Positions 1 through 24,285 of a stretch of DNA of 64,000 bases are shown here, piece after piece; the first letter of the stretch is position 1; the number at the start of each line of letters is the position of its first letter. Source of the DNA: Aplectana chamaeleonis (taxonomy: Eukaryota; Nematoda; Chromadorea; Rhabditida; Cosmocercidae); contig JAPDOI010000122.1 in NCBI GenBank assembly GCA_029168955.1, forward strand, positions 333,501 to 397,500, read 5' to 3'. The notes beneath the pieces were generated by a model that saw only the letters and a list, made by a program, of their open reading frames with translations, was not told where the DNA came from and did not search any database. The translations under genes were made by a program, and so were the position numbers.

Positions 1-3000
1 CAAGACAGTGCAGTGGCAGGGACCTGGAATAAGAAGTATTGCGTGTTGGCGTGCCCGTTGCAACAACAATACACCAACACTCTGAAAACAGCTGACGAGC
101 AGAACGCAATGAACGGACACGAACCTGGAAAATGACGCGCGCTTGCAAGCCACAAGTGAAACCAGCGAGACCTCTTTGCGAGTAGATGATTCTGATAGCA
201 TCGGAAATATTTCGATATCCTCCCGCGGTCTGAAAACAAAACATCGTCATCGATCAGTGAATCAGTATTCATGTGAGAAATAGCATTTGTATTCGCAAAG
301 CAGTCTTCGCGGAGACTGATAGTCTAAAAACAGGGTCGGCGAAAAATTTCAACTCCGAGATTTTCTACTAAATCGGAGAGCAATCCACAGGTTATCCCAG
401 GAAACGTGCGAAAACTACAGGGAAGGCGATCTTCTTCAAGTTATTTCAGCCAATCACTTCACCACATGAGCGCGCCAGTCGATCACGTTTTCAGCCATTG
501 TTCGCGCTTTCTTCACCGCGAGCGGTGGAAATCTTCTTCCATCACTGCTGTGAATGCAGTGAGCCCACCGTGTGGCGGCGAGGTGACCGCCGAGCCGTAG
601 AAATATCGTCATTTTGTCGGGTTGAACATGATATGACTTTCGCAATTCTTTACTTCCGGCCATTTCCTCCATAAGTCTCGAAAAAGTCAAACGGCTCAAA
701 ACTTACAAAACTTGTGAATGGGGTTCACCTAGTCCAACTCCATCTATCTAACCCGAATTTCGGAAAAGTCAAAATGCGACCGAATCCTGCCTTAAAGGCA
801 TCGTAGAGAACCGTATATTATTTTTTTCATGTTTTTGCCACTAGGACTATATAGTGAGCGAATATGTCGAAAGGGTCCACGAGAAACCGTCATTTGTAAA
901 GGAAAGGCAGTCCGAACGCACTGTAAAATTGAACTCGAAATCGTTACCAAAAACCAAAATCGTTTTTAAGTTTTTTTCTGCTTTTGGAGACCTCTTCATT
1001 GTCATTTCTAAAGTTTTCGGCATGTGGAGTTTGTGCCGTAACTGTTTTTCATTTTGTTTGACGGTCGAATCAACATTCTATGAAAAGTGGTAGATGGCTG
1101 GTGAGAACTGTTGGCGTCTCCTCATCTTTAACCCCTTCAAACCTCATAACCTTGGTTTTTGATGCGCCGAAGTCTACCGGTGTAATCTACCGGGCTCATT
1201 CAAGAAACTGAGCCTGAAAATGGAAAGTGGTTTCCAGCGAGTAGGATGCTTTTAGAGTCATAAAGAACTGGCAAAGCATCAGCGACTCGAAAGTTAACAT
1301 TGTAAAAGTCATAGTGGCTAGGTCTGACCGATCGGTGACCTGAAAGCGATGGCTAGCGGAGAAAAAACAAAGAATTCTTCTTTTCTCTGTGCAGCAAACT
1401 CTATTTGTCGGAAAGGTAAACAAAAACAGTACATAGAAGACACGCAGAAAGGACGAAATCGGGCGCACACGTGTGAACAGTTTTCGCACAATTTTTTTTC
1501 ATGCACAACTTTCTTAGGCTCAGATCATACTCTCCGTGTCCAGCGACAGCGCATAGCAGGAATACCGATTTTCGGTCAGTATTGATGATAGACATGACGT
1601 CGCGTCGTCGGAAGTATGATCCCGGTCTTACACGCTTTTCGTGCTTTTGCCGCTGCGGCAAACGCCGCCTTTTTGAGCTACGGTGGAACCAGCGTTTCTA
1701 AATACAAAATAATTAAGTGGAATATCACAAATGACTTATCCGCACATGGGATTGCCGGAAAAATGCCCAGATCAGCAATGGACCCCCGAAAGGAGTTGGT
1801 ACCAATACGTTAAATCGCGGCAATAATGATTTAGACCATTTTCGTCGCCATCGCCGCCTTTGCAGCGTTTTACCGTATTAGTACCAGTTTCGTTCCAGGA
1901 TTCATTGTCGACCTGGACATTTTCCGGCCCTTCCACACGCAGTTATGGTTCACAACGGGGACAACCGGGGGTTCAAACAGGGTCACACAGGCTGTGATCC
2001 TGAATCTCAAAGAAGTACATTCCCCTCTCTTTGTACCAGGAATTGTTACTGTCCGAGCTGCGCCCCTACTTGTTTCGCTGCACCAAATCGAAGGCCGGCT
2101 ATGCCGGCGAGAAACGGTGAAGTCTAGCGAATCGACCTTTGCACCCATCCCCCACATTCTTTTAGAGATGTGGCGTATATTCGGATGCACAATCAGTCAT
2201 CAAAATCTACCCAAATATAGTTCTGACCGTTTCTCTGCACTCCGAATCGGTAGGGTTTTCGATAAAAACATATGAAACCTCGCACCGTCTTCTAGGAGCT
2301 AATCTATGAGCCGGGTCGTGTTGATGTACAGACGCTGCAACTGTGTCGCTTTATAGCCGTTTCACCAAAAAGGCTGTGTTGAGATCCATACACTTAATTA
2401 AACTTCTTGAACATGGACACAGATTTTTCTCCATGACCAGCTATGACAGAAAGTTGAACAGGCTCAGCCTTAAGGTCACATCGTAAATTCGACAACGCTT
2501 GAGCGTGAGAGCTGTAACACAGGAACCTCGAGCTGAAGGATACCAAAGATTGTGAAATGAAATCCAGGCTAGAATTTAGGGACTAACCTTTTCAGTTTGC
2601 TATATAGCGCATGAAATAAGAATTGGGGCTGACTAAAAAGGTCTGAAGAGATCTGTGTGGGCCGAAGCATTGTCAAGAATTGCGTGAAATTGTAAAGGTT
2701 TTTAGGTTTTATGTATCATCCATTTGGGAATAAAACTTATTGCTGCGCGTGCGTGTGCGCACTTAGGTGGCGTCTCCTTCCCCCAGGGTTGAGCAGGCCG
2801 CCGCACCAATTTTCGGTGGGTCCACGACCCTCCTCCCAGTTGTCCAAAATGTTGAAGAAATTTGAAAATTTTTTACGATCCCCCTTCGAGATGAGCAATT
2901 ACTTCAGCTTTTTGAGAAAAATTGCTTTCCACATTTTAGCTTACCGAGTGGTTTGGTTCGCTTCCCTTTTTCACGGGCCCTCCTCCCCAAATTTACATTT

Positions 3001-3311
3001 TTCTAAAGAGTTTTCCAAAACTTTTACGACCTCCCGTTGTGCCGAGTCGAAACTTCGCTCAACCCTGCTTCCCCCATACTTTCTCGCTATCTCTCCCTCG
3101 TTTCGCATACACACGCGAAAAAAAACACTAAAATTGCCTTCGAAACAGAGGATACATTTGAAAATTTAACGCCCCTGAAGAAGCTCGCGCAAAAATAAAG
3201 ATTTTACAATAATAAAATTGCGAGCTATTTTCTGCATCCTTCAGTAAAACAGCGGTAGTATGATGGAACTAAAGAATTCGCTTGAAAACGCACTCAGAGT
3301 TTGAATCCCAC
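1..3311. other. Region without recognised gene, downstream of mitoferrin exon 6
   Basis: No coding exon with recognisable similarity or a convincing pair of splice sites was found on either strand. The open frame at 2711-3169 (+) is low in complexity and matches nothing I recognise. A short stretch near 1208-1260 resembles 56110-56170 (shared words around GGAAAGTGG and GTASGATGC), which suggests a dispersed repeat. The missing C-terminal exon(s) of mitoferrin were looked for here on the minus strand and not found, so they probably lie beyond position 1. Confidence 0.5.
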
Positions 3312-6300
3312 CTTAAGAAGTATGTCCTTTTGGCATATTTCTGGAGATTGCTGAGTATTCAACACCGTTTTTATACAGTCTAGCGGCGTTGTTATGGCAG
3401 CAGCCAGTCCACCAGCTATACCTCCAGATATCAAATGTGACCTCGGATCGTACTGGTGTTCAGGATTTAATACCTGTAAAGGATAGATTCACTTAACTGC
3501 AAACTTCACTTGACAACTAGTTAATTCGACAATTATAGTCCCATCCACTAAAAGTAGCTCATGTGGAGGGGGCCAGCGATCGATGAGGAATCCGACTTCC
3601 CTACCTGCTGCCAAAACTCATACGTCATAAAATGTATGGACTGGAACGGTACAGCCATCGCTAGCTGCGTAGTATAGGATCGATAGAACGCTGTCATTCC
3701 TTCTCGTCGGTAAATACATCGAACACATTCTAATGACGAACCGTACGGGGAAAACTGCATCTGCATCCGTTGTTTAACCACCTAAACCATGAATGATAAT
3801 GCCGTCAGGTTTTAAAACGGTAAGAATATCGAAAATAGCGCACCTCCGCAGGATTCATAACTGCATCGTGTACAAGAGTGGCTAAAACTCCAGCAGCTCC
3901 ATACGATAACGTATTTGCGTGACCAGCTGTATTCCCTGTCAGATAACCCTGAATACTGGTAAGATTTGCGTTTTCTATTTTCGAACGAGAAAGACCACAC
4001 TCACCTTAGATTTTTCATAGACGGTGAAGTATAACGCATGGGCAGGCATTGACCCAGCAGCAACTGCATTCACGCCACGCAGCGGCCGTAGCCAGCCCTC
4101 CCTAAAAAATGCCTAACAATTGAAGAGTGAATTTTCAAATTACCACACAATTTTACTATTAGTTCTGACCCATTGTGCAAGTCTGGCAAAGATTGAGGAG
4201 GAATAGACCCCCCCCGCAATAGGAATAGAGGAACTGACCCCAAAGAACACTGTGAAACTGGGAAGGCGCTCGTCTGCCTGCACAACGTTTCCCGAAACTG
4301 CTCGGCCTAGTATTCGATTATTTGCTGAAGTTCCATAAAAATACTGAGCAGAAGCAGGCTACAGTGAAAGCGAAGCTCGACGTTCTACGAGCTCTGTTGG
4401 GAACGCCATGGGGAAGTAGCAAAGAGACAATTTTGACCACGTACAAGGCAATATTGCAGCCGGCGTTGGAGTACGCTGCACCGGTATGGCAGCACATATT
4501 ATCGGATTCATCGTGGACAAAGATGCAGCGAGTCCAAAATGCTGCTCTTCGGATTGCCACTGGATGCGCTAAAAGCACTCCAGCGGAACATCCTCATGCT
4601 AAAGCCCAAATTTTGCCAGTTAAGGAGCACTGCCAACTCCAAGCGCAGCAACTGGTTTTTCATATTGTGAAGCAGCCTGATCACCCGTTAAGAAGGATCA
4701 TGTATCCCGTGAGAGAGATATATATCAGAAGGCCTTTTGCATATGCTCCCGAGAAAGTCAATATACAAAGATGGACGGACTCCCAACTGATCGTCTGCGT
4801 CTTTTACGTGCGGAGCACACCAAGTTCGTCAGGGATCACTTAAATAGGATGGCCGTCAACCCCATCTGGGGATCGTACCACCTATAGTCAGCAACACCGA
4901 GATGGAATTCGGTAGGCGGGCTAGAAGTACCCTTGCCTCGTTACGCTGCGGGTATTCCCCTTCGTTACGCTGCGGTCATTCCCCTATGCTGATGTCATAC
5001 TTGCATAAGATCGATTGCAGTAAGCCTGACGAGTGACATGGCTGTGGTAGCCGTGGCCACACAACTGAACACCTATTCGAATGCCCAAAGAGGCCTACCA
5101 CTCTTACAACAATGGATTTGTGGACGAATCCGGTTTCAGTCGCCCGTTTCTTAAACCTTTGACAAAAAACCTTCCTGCGGCTGCAAAGAAAAAGAAGAAC
5201 TTCTCCAACGGTGGACGTTGGCGATCCCCCCCAGTGATGTTCGAGAATTTTTTTTTTGGAAAAAGCAGATCCAGTTTGACAGAAAATAAAAAAAAATCTC
5301 CAAAAATGGGCAGAAAACAGAAATTTTTCCAAAAATCAATAAACAGTGTTCAGCGTACAAAATTTTAGATTTTTCATAGCATTAAAAATTTTAGATACTT
5401 TTCCGTAATAAATGCTTCTTTTCCACAATATTCCGAAGCCAACAGTTGACCGGAGAAAGAAGAGTAGGCGTCGAAAAAGATAGATTAAAACAACCCTCTG
5501 ACAATCCTTAACCCGAGCCAGTGACACTCTATTAATTGATCTCAATCCAATATGTGCAACGAATATGTAGATACAGTCGGAGCAGGCTTACCCTACCCTA
5601 GTGTACAAATTTTAACGATAATTTCGAGATAGTTGCTGGTTTGATCACTGTACTACTCCTCAAGGCTCGGAAGTCAAACGCGTACCCCGCGGATGTGCCG
5701 ATCGAGTATAAATGACCTAACGCGCCACTCGCTCCGCCATGGTAGGATCGCTCGTAACGATGTGACAGTTTCATCCCTTACGTCATAGCCCCACCAACAA
5801 TTTGACTATACTTCATCCTATATGAATCATCATCTTGCGCAGGTATGAGTCTAGAACACATTGGGAATTCGCGTGACTGGCACAGTTGGGGCAAAACTTT
5901 ACCCCACTCTATCAAAGCGATAGCACTGCGTATCCTCAGTTCCTGCCTACGCGTAGAAAGTACTCATAGTCGAACGCCGCGTGCATGCGCGAGGATAGCG
6001 GGCGTCAAGAAGTAATAATAGCTCATTCTCGGTTTTATACAATAACATTTTAGGCTTCGCGTCATTTGGCTGTAACGCATACCTTCCTAAAGAGTCACCA
6101 ATGATAAACCTCTGGGTATTGGTAACCACTATAAAATGATGATAAAGCCTCGGCTTTCTCAGTCCCTATTGGGATACACTGCGCATTAGCCGTCTATTTC
6201 GCAGAGGCTTGGATGTTTTTTAGGCTCATGAAGTGGCTTGCGGGGGTTAGCCGGCTCTCCAGTCAGTGCCTTCGTCTCTCTAAAAGAATGTTACGAATGC

Positions 6301-9300
6301 GGGAACCCCGGAAAGATAGAATGTTTGGCTGACTCTGAGCGAGGATCGAACCCGACCGTAACCACTTCAGCTCGGGTGATCACCAGGGCAAGTTAAGCCC
6401 ATGTTTTGACTGCATCTGGTCGCTGCGGCCATGCGAGGGACAACTGCTCCTTTACCATCGCGCGTAATGGAAAAGCGCTCCAATTTTGACCGCTTCGTGG
6501 CAAAGTTCCTACATCGCTGGGTCGCGTCGACGAAATCCTATGTTTTACTGTTTTGCTGCTGGAGGAGCGATTCTCGATGGTTGCTGATCATCGCTCCTAT
6601 AATGGCAGCGATGGAGCGATTGCCAGCGAATGGCACGTTTCGTCTAATGAATATTGACCTTTTCACATCACAAGATCAGTGTTTACGAGTCGAAACGTGT
6701 TATTGATGACAACCAGCCATTGATTTCACTGACTGATTAAATTTCTTCGATCGTCCGTGAGGCTATCAATATCGCAATATCGCTGCCGCTGCTACATTGC
6801 TGCAGCAGCGGGTGCGAAATTGTTGCGATGGGAAACAGCAGCGATGCAGCCAAAACATGGCTATAGACGTATTTACCATATTGAACTGCAGACAATGCGG
6901 GTAAGGCTTCCTAAGCCTATGGGTCTACCGCTCATGGGCCCCTGCCTCTTGTCTCTGCAGATAGGTTGTCAAAAATAGTGGCTGACGGTTTTTTTCTGTT
7001 TTCTGTCAAATTTTGCCTATTTTTACAGAAAACAGAAAAATGGCCAAAAATGGCAGAAAACAGAAAATTCCGCGCATCCCTGACCCCCCCCCAAAAAATG
7101 GCCGCTCTGGCTCCGCCTTCGAAATCGTATATGCCATAATGACATAAAACTCATTTTCCCCCGGCTCCAGCGGGCCACTAGGATTGCCCTGAAGGTACGC
7201 AACCAAGGAACTTGGTAAACTTTGCCATGTTCGCTAATGGGTCAGAAAAAAACGATCAAAGAATGTTTCTTGGAAGAAAATCCACAAATGAAGCAGTTTT
7301 TGATAAGAGGCCACCACTTTCTATGCAATTGCCACATTCTAAAGATGAAAACGGAGGCCAAAAAGACAAGACAAATGTTTGGGTTCATTTGTATGATGCT
7401 AGGTCCACGCAACAATTTTTTTTTCCAGAGAACACTCTTTACAGACCACTCTATACGAGTGACTCCATTTGTTTAGCTCCTTGATGAGAATATTCTATTG
7501 AACAGCTGAGTTGTGGCTCCTCAGGGCGACAGCAATGGAAGACGGACACTAGGGAAAATGCAAAAAGATTTGCTGTTACGCCATTTGCAATTATATCAGG
7601 ATTTGAATCGCTAGCAGATGACAGCCAAAACTGTGTGAGAAAGAGAATCCTTGACTGATCCGGAGTTCTAACAAAAAAAATAGCTAAACGGAAAGAATAA
7701 ACATGAAAATGTGCCCCTTAACAATGGTTTTGGTGCAACTCCTCTTTCGCAGATTAAAAACATTAGTTGGCCATTTTCGTCCCGACTAGAAAACGTTTCC
7801 AGTCCGCGATCATTAAAATTTGCAGCTTTTTGAAAAACCTTCACCTCGAAAGTTACGGAAATTCAGTAAGGGGGATAGAACACGAACACGACAGATTCAA
7901 TTCTCCAAAAAAATTGGTGTGCAGCGCGCAGAAAGCAGGTTGCCCGCAAAACAAAAAGAAATATCCCAAGTCCACAAATACACGACCGACGTCTTCAAAT
8001 ACTTTCACAAAACAAAGGTACTGAAAGGTAAACCACTACGTTTAGTAGTTATAGGTTGAAGCGAGAGTTTCCCGCCACTTGACTTTGGCAACTTTCAAAC
8101 CTCTCAGTGTTGGACCTTCGACCAAGTGCGATATACCGATCGAAAGCACAAATCCTTTTCTATCTAACGCTGTATTCCACTTGAGAAAAAGCCTTGTAGA
8201 ATATATGCCATACTTCAGCGGCAATCTTCAATACTCAGTATCTTTGAGTGCTTCTGTTTATTTTGAAGTGAACCACAAAACCTTACAAAGTTGATAAGAT
8301 ACTTAAGCCACCTTCGAACTAGATGATAGCGTTTGAGGAAAATTTCGACGGAGCGTAATTAGAGATTTTTATAGGATTTTGTGATTTCGGTATTTTCTGG
8401 CTTATCCGAGAAGTTTCGGCCTCGAACCTTCAAAGTTAAGCATAATGGCCGAGTCCCCACGCAATAGTATTTTTCCGTCAATCATCGATCGCTTTTTTTG
8501 AAAAATTCGATTTTCGCCATTTCCACTGATTTTCGAAAAAACGATCGGTAAATGACCGAAAACTACTATTACGTGGGGATTCGGCCATTATACTAAACTA
8601 TGACGCCTGGAGGGCGAGATTTCTCGGATAAGCCAGAAAACGCCGAAGTTGCAAAATCACAAAATCCGTAAAATCAATAATTACGCTCCATTGAAATTTC
8701 CCGCAAACGCTACCATATAGCTTAAAAGTAGCTCAAATAACCTGTCAACTCTGGCGGGTTTGTTGGTTTACTTCAATGTAAATAGAAGCACTCAATGATG
8801 CCCAGTACTGAAGATTGACACTCAATTATAGCATATTACTCGCGAATGAGTAGGCTTTGGCCCAAGTCGAAGGCAGCATTAGATATAGTTAGGTCTGTGG
8901 CTTGTTTCCTCAAGAAAAAAAAACATTTTAATTCAAACCGCGGCTGGCGTGGTGGTTTAAGTCACACCAACGGCTGGCCGGTAGTTACCAGCCAGCCTCT
9001 GGTGACATTTGAACCGCCGCGGTTTGAATTTAAATGTTTTTCCTTGAGAAAACAAGCCATGAACCTAACCATACAAATGAATTTCTGCTTTCGATCGGTA
9101 TATCGCACTTGACCGAAGAATCAACGCTGGAATGTTGAAGAATCGTCGGATTCAAGCGACGTGAAACTTTCGCTTCAACCTAGTTGAAAGGAAAAAATGG
9201 AGGAAAGCGATAAAAATGCTGAAGATGCTCAGCCACATACCTTCTGACGATGTTCCACAACGAATGAACCGGTGTAGGGCATTTAGTTTCGGGACAAGGA

Positions 9301-9499
9301 CATAAGCTTTGTAACCGCGTCTTCACACTGTCAAATGGGAACATCACACAGTGTTCCACAGCACCAGCTACCGCTCCTGCGACAAGATGTACCTAAAATT
9401 CCGAATATTGACATGTTTACCTGAATAAGGGGTGTAAACACAAAAAAAGCATACCCCAAGACTGTGCGTGGGCAGCGTCTCATACTCGTCTTCGCCCAT
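3312..9499 (-). CDS. mfn-1: Mitoferrin, mitochondrial iron carrier (3' end missing)
   Basis: Mitoferrins (SLC25A28/37) import Fe2+ across the inner mitochondrial membrane for heme and Fe-S synthesis. Six coding exons were read by hand, all in phase: 9499-9455, 9392-9241, 4101-4005, 3948-3844, 3781-3605 and 3473-3312, giving 246 residues. The three carrier signature motifs P-x-[DE]-x-x-[KR] are present: PFDSVK at residues 34-39, NPAEVVK around 131-136 (an exon joint falls between E133 and V134) and PLDCIK at 222-227. Diagnostic mitoferrin segments include [23 protein letters not shown] and [14 protein letters not shown]. Relatives are about 310-340 aa, so the last part of repeat 3 is not covered. 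The start is the first ATG after a TTTTTTCAG acceptor, 12 nt downstream of it. Intron 2 (9240-4102) is 5.1 kb and carries a jockey fragment and a palindrome. The gene lies immediately downstream of METTL1 on the same strand. Confidence 0.93.
4290..5205 (+). pseudogene. Jockey-like non-LTR retrotransposon, 3' fragment (copy 1)
   Basis: This is the C-terminal part of a reverse transcriptase ORF, starting after the catalytic YADD region and running through the thumb and tail (motif [14 protein letters not shown], then IATGCAKS). The frame is broken after about 4843 and continues in other frames toward 5200, where a GCTGCAAAGAAAAAG tail also ends the two related copies. It is a dead 5'-truncated insertion on the plus strand, antisense to mitoferrin, in mitoferrin intron 2. 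Related copies are at 13105-14575 and 16095-16935 on the minus strand. Confidence 0.8.
5206..8039. other. Intron 2 of mitoferrin, no recognised element
   Basis: AT-rich intronic DNA between the jockey fragment and the large palindrome. No exon, tRNA or terminal-repeat structure could be supported on either strand. A G(G/C)TTCGATCC-like word on the minus strand near 6331-6345 recalls a tRNA B box but no cloverleaf is visible. Confidence 0.4.
8040..9185. repeat. 1.1-kb palindromic (foldback) element, right arm interrupted
   Basis: The left arm (from 8054, GGTTGAAGCGAGAGTTTCCC, and around 8133, AAGTGCGATATACCGATCGA) reappears as its reverse complement on the right (GATCGGTATATCGCACTTGA near 9093 and AACTTTCGCTTCAACC near 9166). 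The inner parts also pair (8445 GGCCGAGTCCCCACG with 8574 CGTGGGGATTCGGCC), with the centre near 8510. The right arm carries an extra inverted-repeat element at 8884-9073 that has no partner in the left arm, so that element arrived later. No protein is encoded. It is a non-autonomous foldback/MITE-like element in mitoferrin intron 2. Confidence 0.8.
8884..9073. mobile_element. MITE with GGTTAGGTYNRTGGCTTG-type terminal repeats, copy A
   Basis: A ~190-bp near-perfect inverted repeat. The left terminus TAGTTAGGTCTGTGGCTTGT pairs with the right terminus ACAAGCCATGAACCTAACCA. Flanking A/T-rich bases suggest a short (TA-like) target duplication, but this is not certain. Related copies occur at about 53812-54019 and 58948-59108. 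This copy is nested in the right arm of the larger palindrome. Confidence 0.75.
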
Positions 9500-9510
9500 G
9501 ACGAGCTCTC

Positions 9511-9521
9511 ACTGAAAAAAT
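9511..9521 (-). promoter_or_regulatory. Splice acceptor before mitoferrin ATG (probable SL trans-splice site)
   Basis: On the minus strand the sequence reads TTTTTTCAG followed by 12 nt and the mitoferrin ATG. Such an acceptor so close to the start codon, with an upstream same-strand gene ending 230 nt away, is the usual arrangement for spliced-leader addition to a downstream operon gene in nematodes. An ordinary cis intron with an unseen 5' non-coding exon cannot be excluded. Confidence 0.7.
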
Positions 9522-9635
9522 AACCATACGGAGGATAACACAGGATACTTTGGCACCCATGACATAACCGAATGGATGAGGTAAACATCATAGGTTGCAA
9601 ACCTTTGCGAAATAAAACACTATCAATGATCGAAA

Positions 9636-9641
9636 TTTATT
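9636..9641 (-). terminator. Poly(A) signal AATAAA of METTL1
   Basis: AATAAA on the minus strand, about 103 nt after the METTL1 stop codon (9746-9744) and about 122 nt before the mitoferrin acceptor AG. Intercistronic distances of roughly 100 nt between poly(A) signal and trans-splice site are typical of SL2 operons in Caenorhabditis. Confidence 0.65.
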
Positions 9642-9743
9642 TAGAGTTATACCATAACCATCTCGTAACAACATAACAATAAAATCATAACAACTAATTG
9701 ATACGCAGCCAATGACACATCACAACATAATCATTATTATCAA

Positions 9744-21992
<12,249 letters not shown>

Positions 21993-22686
21993 TAACAACA
22001 ACTGTAAGGATGGGTTAAATACGAATGCAGGGGGTTAAAAACAATCAGCAAAATGTAAAAGTAAAAAGGTTTTAACCGCAGCACACGGAAATTCAAACAA
22101 TAATCTATAAAAGAATTTATCCTCCTCAAACTCAGAAACTCCCAGCATGGAGGTCCAAATGAAAAAAAGGCCACTATTCAATAAAAAAAAACATTGTCGA
22201 CGCGGGACATGAGTATTTCGTTGAGAATACTTTTCAAAGATATTGTGTAAGACAAGCAGCTTGAGACTTAACAAAATTACTGAAGAAAATTTTTTGAAAC
22301 TTCTGGATATAGTTTCTACAATAATGCCTTTTTCCACAAAAAAGTGATTTTACTTTACAAAATCCATCTTCTCGCGAGATGAGAACTAGGAGAAGTGCAG
22401 AATAAATACAGGTAACCTCAAGATTCGTGAAGGTTCCACCAAGAGTCCTTTTTAAATAAGTGAACTTCAGGTCACATGTAACCCTTCTAGAAACATGTAA
22501 CTTGGCACAAAAAAAAACAACAACTTTGACACATCAAATTGTGAAAGGGCGCTTAGAAACTGAAAAAGAGAAGAAATAATAACAGAACAATAATTAACGA
22601 GAATCAACAAATACCAACAAATACAAGCAAAATTCACAGATTCGAATGGCACAGAAAATAACGCAATGAGTTCAAACAAGTTTCAC

Positions 22687-22921
22687 CGGTTCTCTTTGGC
22701 CTGGACATCGGAACACAATACTTCCCTGCTCATCATATCGAATCGCTGGTATAAAAGGTCGCTCTTTCGTCGCCTCTATGCTGCAAATCAACTGTTATTG
22801 AATACAAATCGAATGCTCTACGGGAATGGAATCATTACCTGGTTTGCAAGCGTTTAAATGTGGTTTCACTAGGATAGAAGATTTCTTCATTATCTAGGTC
22901 ATACCATCTGAACTCCTCTAG
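22687..22921 (-). CDS. Two exons of an unidentified host gene
   Basis: Exon 22921-22839 (acceptor CCTTTCAG, donor GTAATG) encodes LEEFRWYDLDNEEIFYPSET and seven more residues. It joins in phase to exon 22780-22687 (acceptor GATTTGCAG, donor GTGAAA), which continues with PFIPAIRYDEQGSIVFRCPG and nearby residues. The two exons share a codon (AG|C). Codon-balanced sequence, matched phases and good splice sites argue for a real gene, but I do not recognise the family and found neither start nor end. The upstream frame may extend past 22921 to about 23028 if the acceptor is misplaced. It is on the METTL1 strand, about 0.7 kb upstream of the METTL1 start, and could be the first gene of the same operon. 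Confidence 0.6.
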
Positions 22922-23850
22922 CTGAAAGGTTGGAACTTTTTTATGAACAAGGCAAGTATACAAAGAGCAAGTCGCATCTACATAAACGAATGGTATTGTC
23001 ACTATCTCACTGGTATCTACAGTAAAGCTGCGCAGCACCCCATCCCGAGCCGCTGGTTCCGAGAAGCAAGCTCAAAACGGTCGTTTTATGCGCTTTTTAC
23101 CTCCCAAACGCTTAGTAAACTTTAGAAAATTCGGAAACGGCCCTCATAATCGTATTTAGCGCCCAAAACGACCCCCTGAGCAAAGTTTGGGTGAAAGCAC
23201 ATTGTTCGAACTTTGTGCAGACTGATACCGTTTTGGTACGGATTTTCGTTTGAGCGGTTACTTATATCTATTAAGGGTTCTCAAGGCGCTCTAGAAAAAT
23301 ATTCCAGATTTAACTTCAAATTCTATCAAAGGGGGGCTGCATGGGGCGCTGATCGCGAATCTCAGGGTTATTTATCGACTTTCAGATGGTTTCAGCTTAA
23401 TTCGTTGAAAGCATCCAAGGGGGAGAGAATTTTGAGGGCAAAACGCCACTTTCAAGATTTTCGGAGTTCTTCGATAGACGTGTCCCCAAATCATTCCCTG
23501 AGGGTAATTTGATGTACTCAACACGAATCTAAGGTCGGTTTGCCGATTTTTTACAGATTACAGTAGACTGCGGTGGGTACACGGTAGTTTGATTCAAGTC
23601 CCAGATTTGACTCAAAATTTGTATGTAGGAGCTATTCGGAATGAAGAACACTAATTTGATGTGAATTTGCTGATTTTCGAACTATTTCATTTCATTTACT
23701 ACACGGTAGAACCGTGTGAACACAAACAAGAAAACGAAATAACCAACAGCAAGAAAAGAGTCTAAACATAGTAGCACAACAATCAAGCAAATGGATAAAT
23801 TGACCATGAAGCATACACAGGCACCATGAAGGAATGAGATTCAATAAACA
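22922..23850. other. Intergenic or intronic DNA with dispersed repeat
   Basis: AT-rich. Around 23100-23660 it holds a copy, in reverse orientation, of the dispersed repeat also seen at 20.2-20.6, 24.7-25.1, 26.0-26.5 and 57.1-58.1 kb (signatures ACGGTAGTTTGATTCAAG and TGACTCAAAATTTG). No exon was recognised. Confidence 0.5.
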
Positions 23851-24171
23851 TCACTCCTGTGACAGCAGATAACTCTCATGTGCCTTCTTGAATTGAGTGA
23901 ATTTCCCAACTACCAACCCTGACCGAAGTAATTTATTAAACTCAGACCCCGCCCTGTTGACAAAGAAGTGGTGTCTTACATTCCGCCTGGCCCCAACAAA
24001 GCTCAATTTCACCGGCGCTCCCCTAGTAGTTGATGGTCTCAGGTTGAACAGCCGGCTAGCCTTGAAGCCAGCACTCCCATGAATGATCTTATACATCATT
24101 ATCATATCAAACCTTCTCCTGTAGTGTAGAGTGGTTAGGCCCAAATTAGCGTTTCTGGTGACATGACCCAC
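23851..24171 (-). pseudogene. CR1/jockey-clade non-LTR retrotransposon, C-terminal tail
   Basis: About 106 residues in one frame with the characteristic end of CR1-like reverse transcriptases: LTTLHYRRRFDMIMMYKIIH, LRPSTTRG, RRNVRHHFFVNR, then VVGKFTQFKKAHESYL and a stop. Only the extreme 3' end of the element is present. This sequence is not closely related to the three jockey-like copies elsewhere in the window. Confidence 0.75.
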
Positions 24172-24285
24172 GTTGCAATTAGTCTGAAACCATGATGTCC
24201 TGAAGTAAACTCTACGTGTGAAAGTATTCTAGACTTTCTCAAGCGCACCAATGGATCTCTTTTTGTAAGGATTAAAAACCACAGT

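Noticed and set aside
2711..3169. 152-codon open frame on the plus strand
   Set aside because: Low-complexity Pro/Ser/Phe-rich product without recognisable domain, and no splice or start context.
6331..6403. Possible tRNA or tRNA-derived element on the minus strand (GGGTTCGATCC word)
   Set aside because: A B-box-like word is present but no acceptor stem, A box or anticodon arm could be formed.
6388..7160. Possible hAT element (CAGGGCAA... and ...TTGCCCTG)
   Set aside because: The ends match for only 8 bases and the flanks (GTGATCAC versus AAGGTACG) are not duplications.
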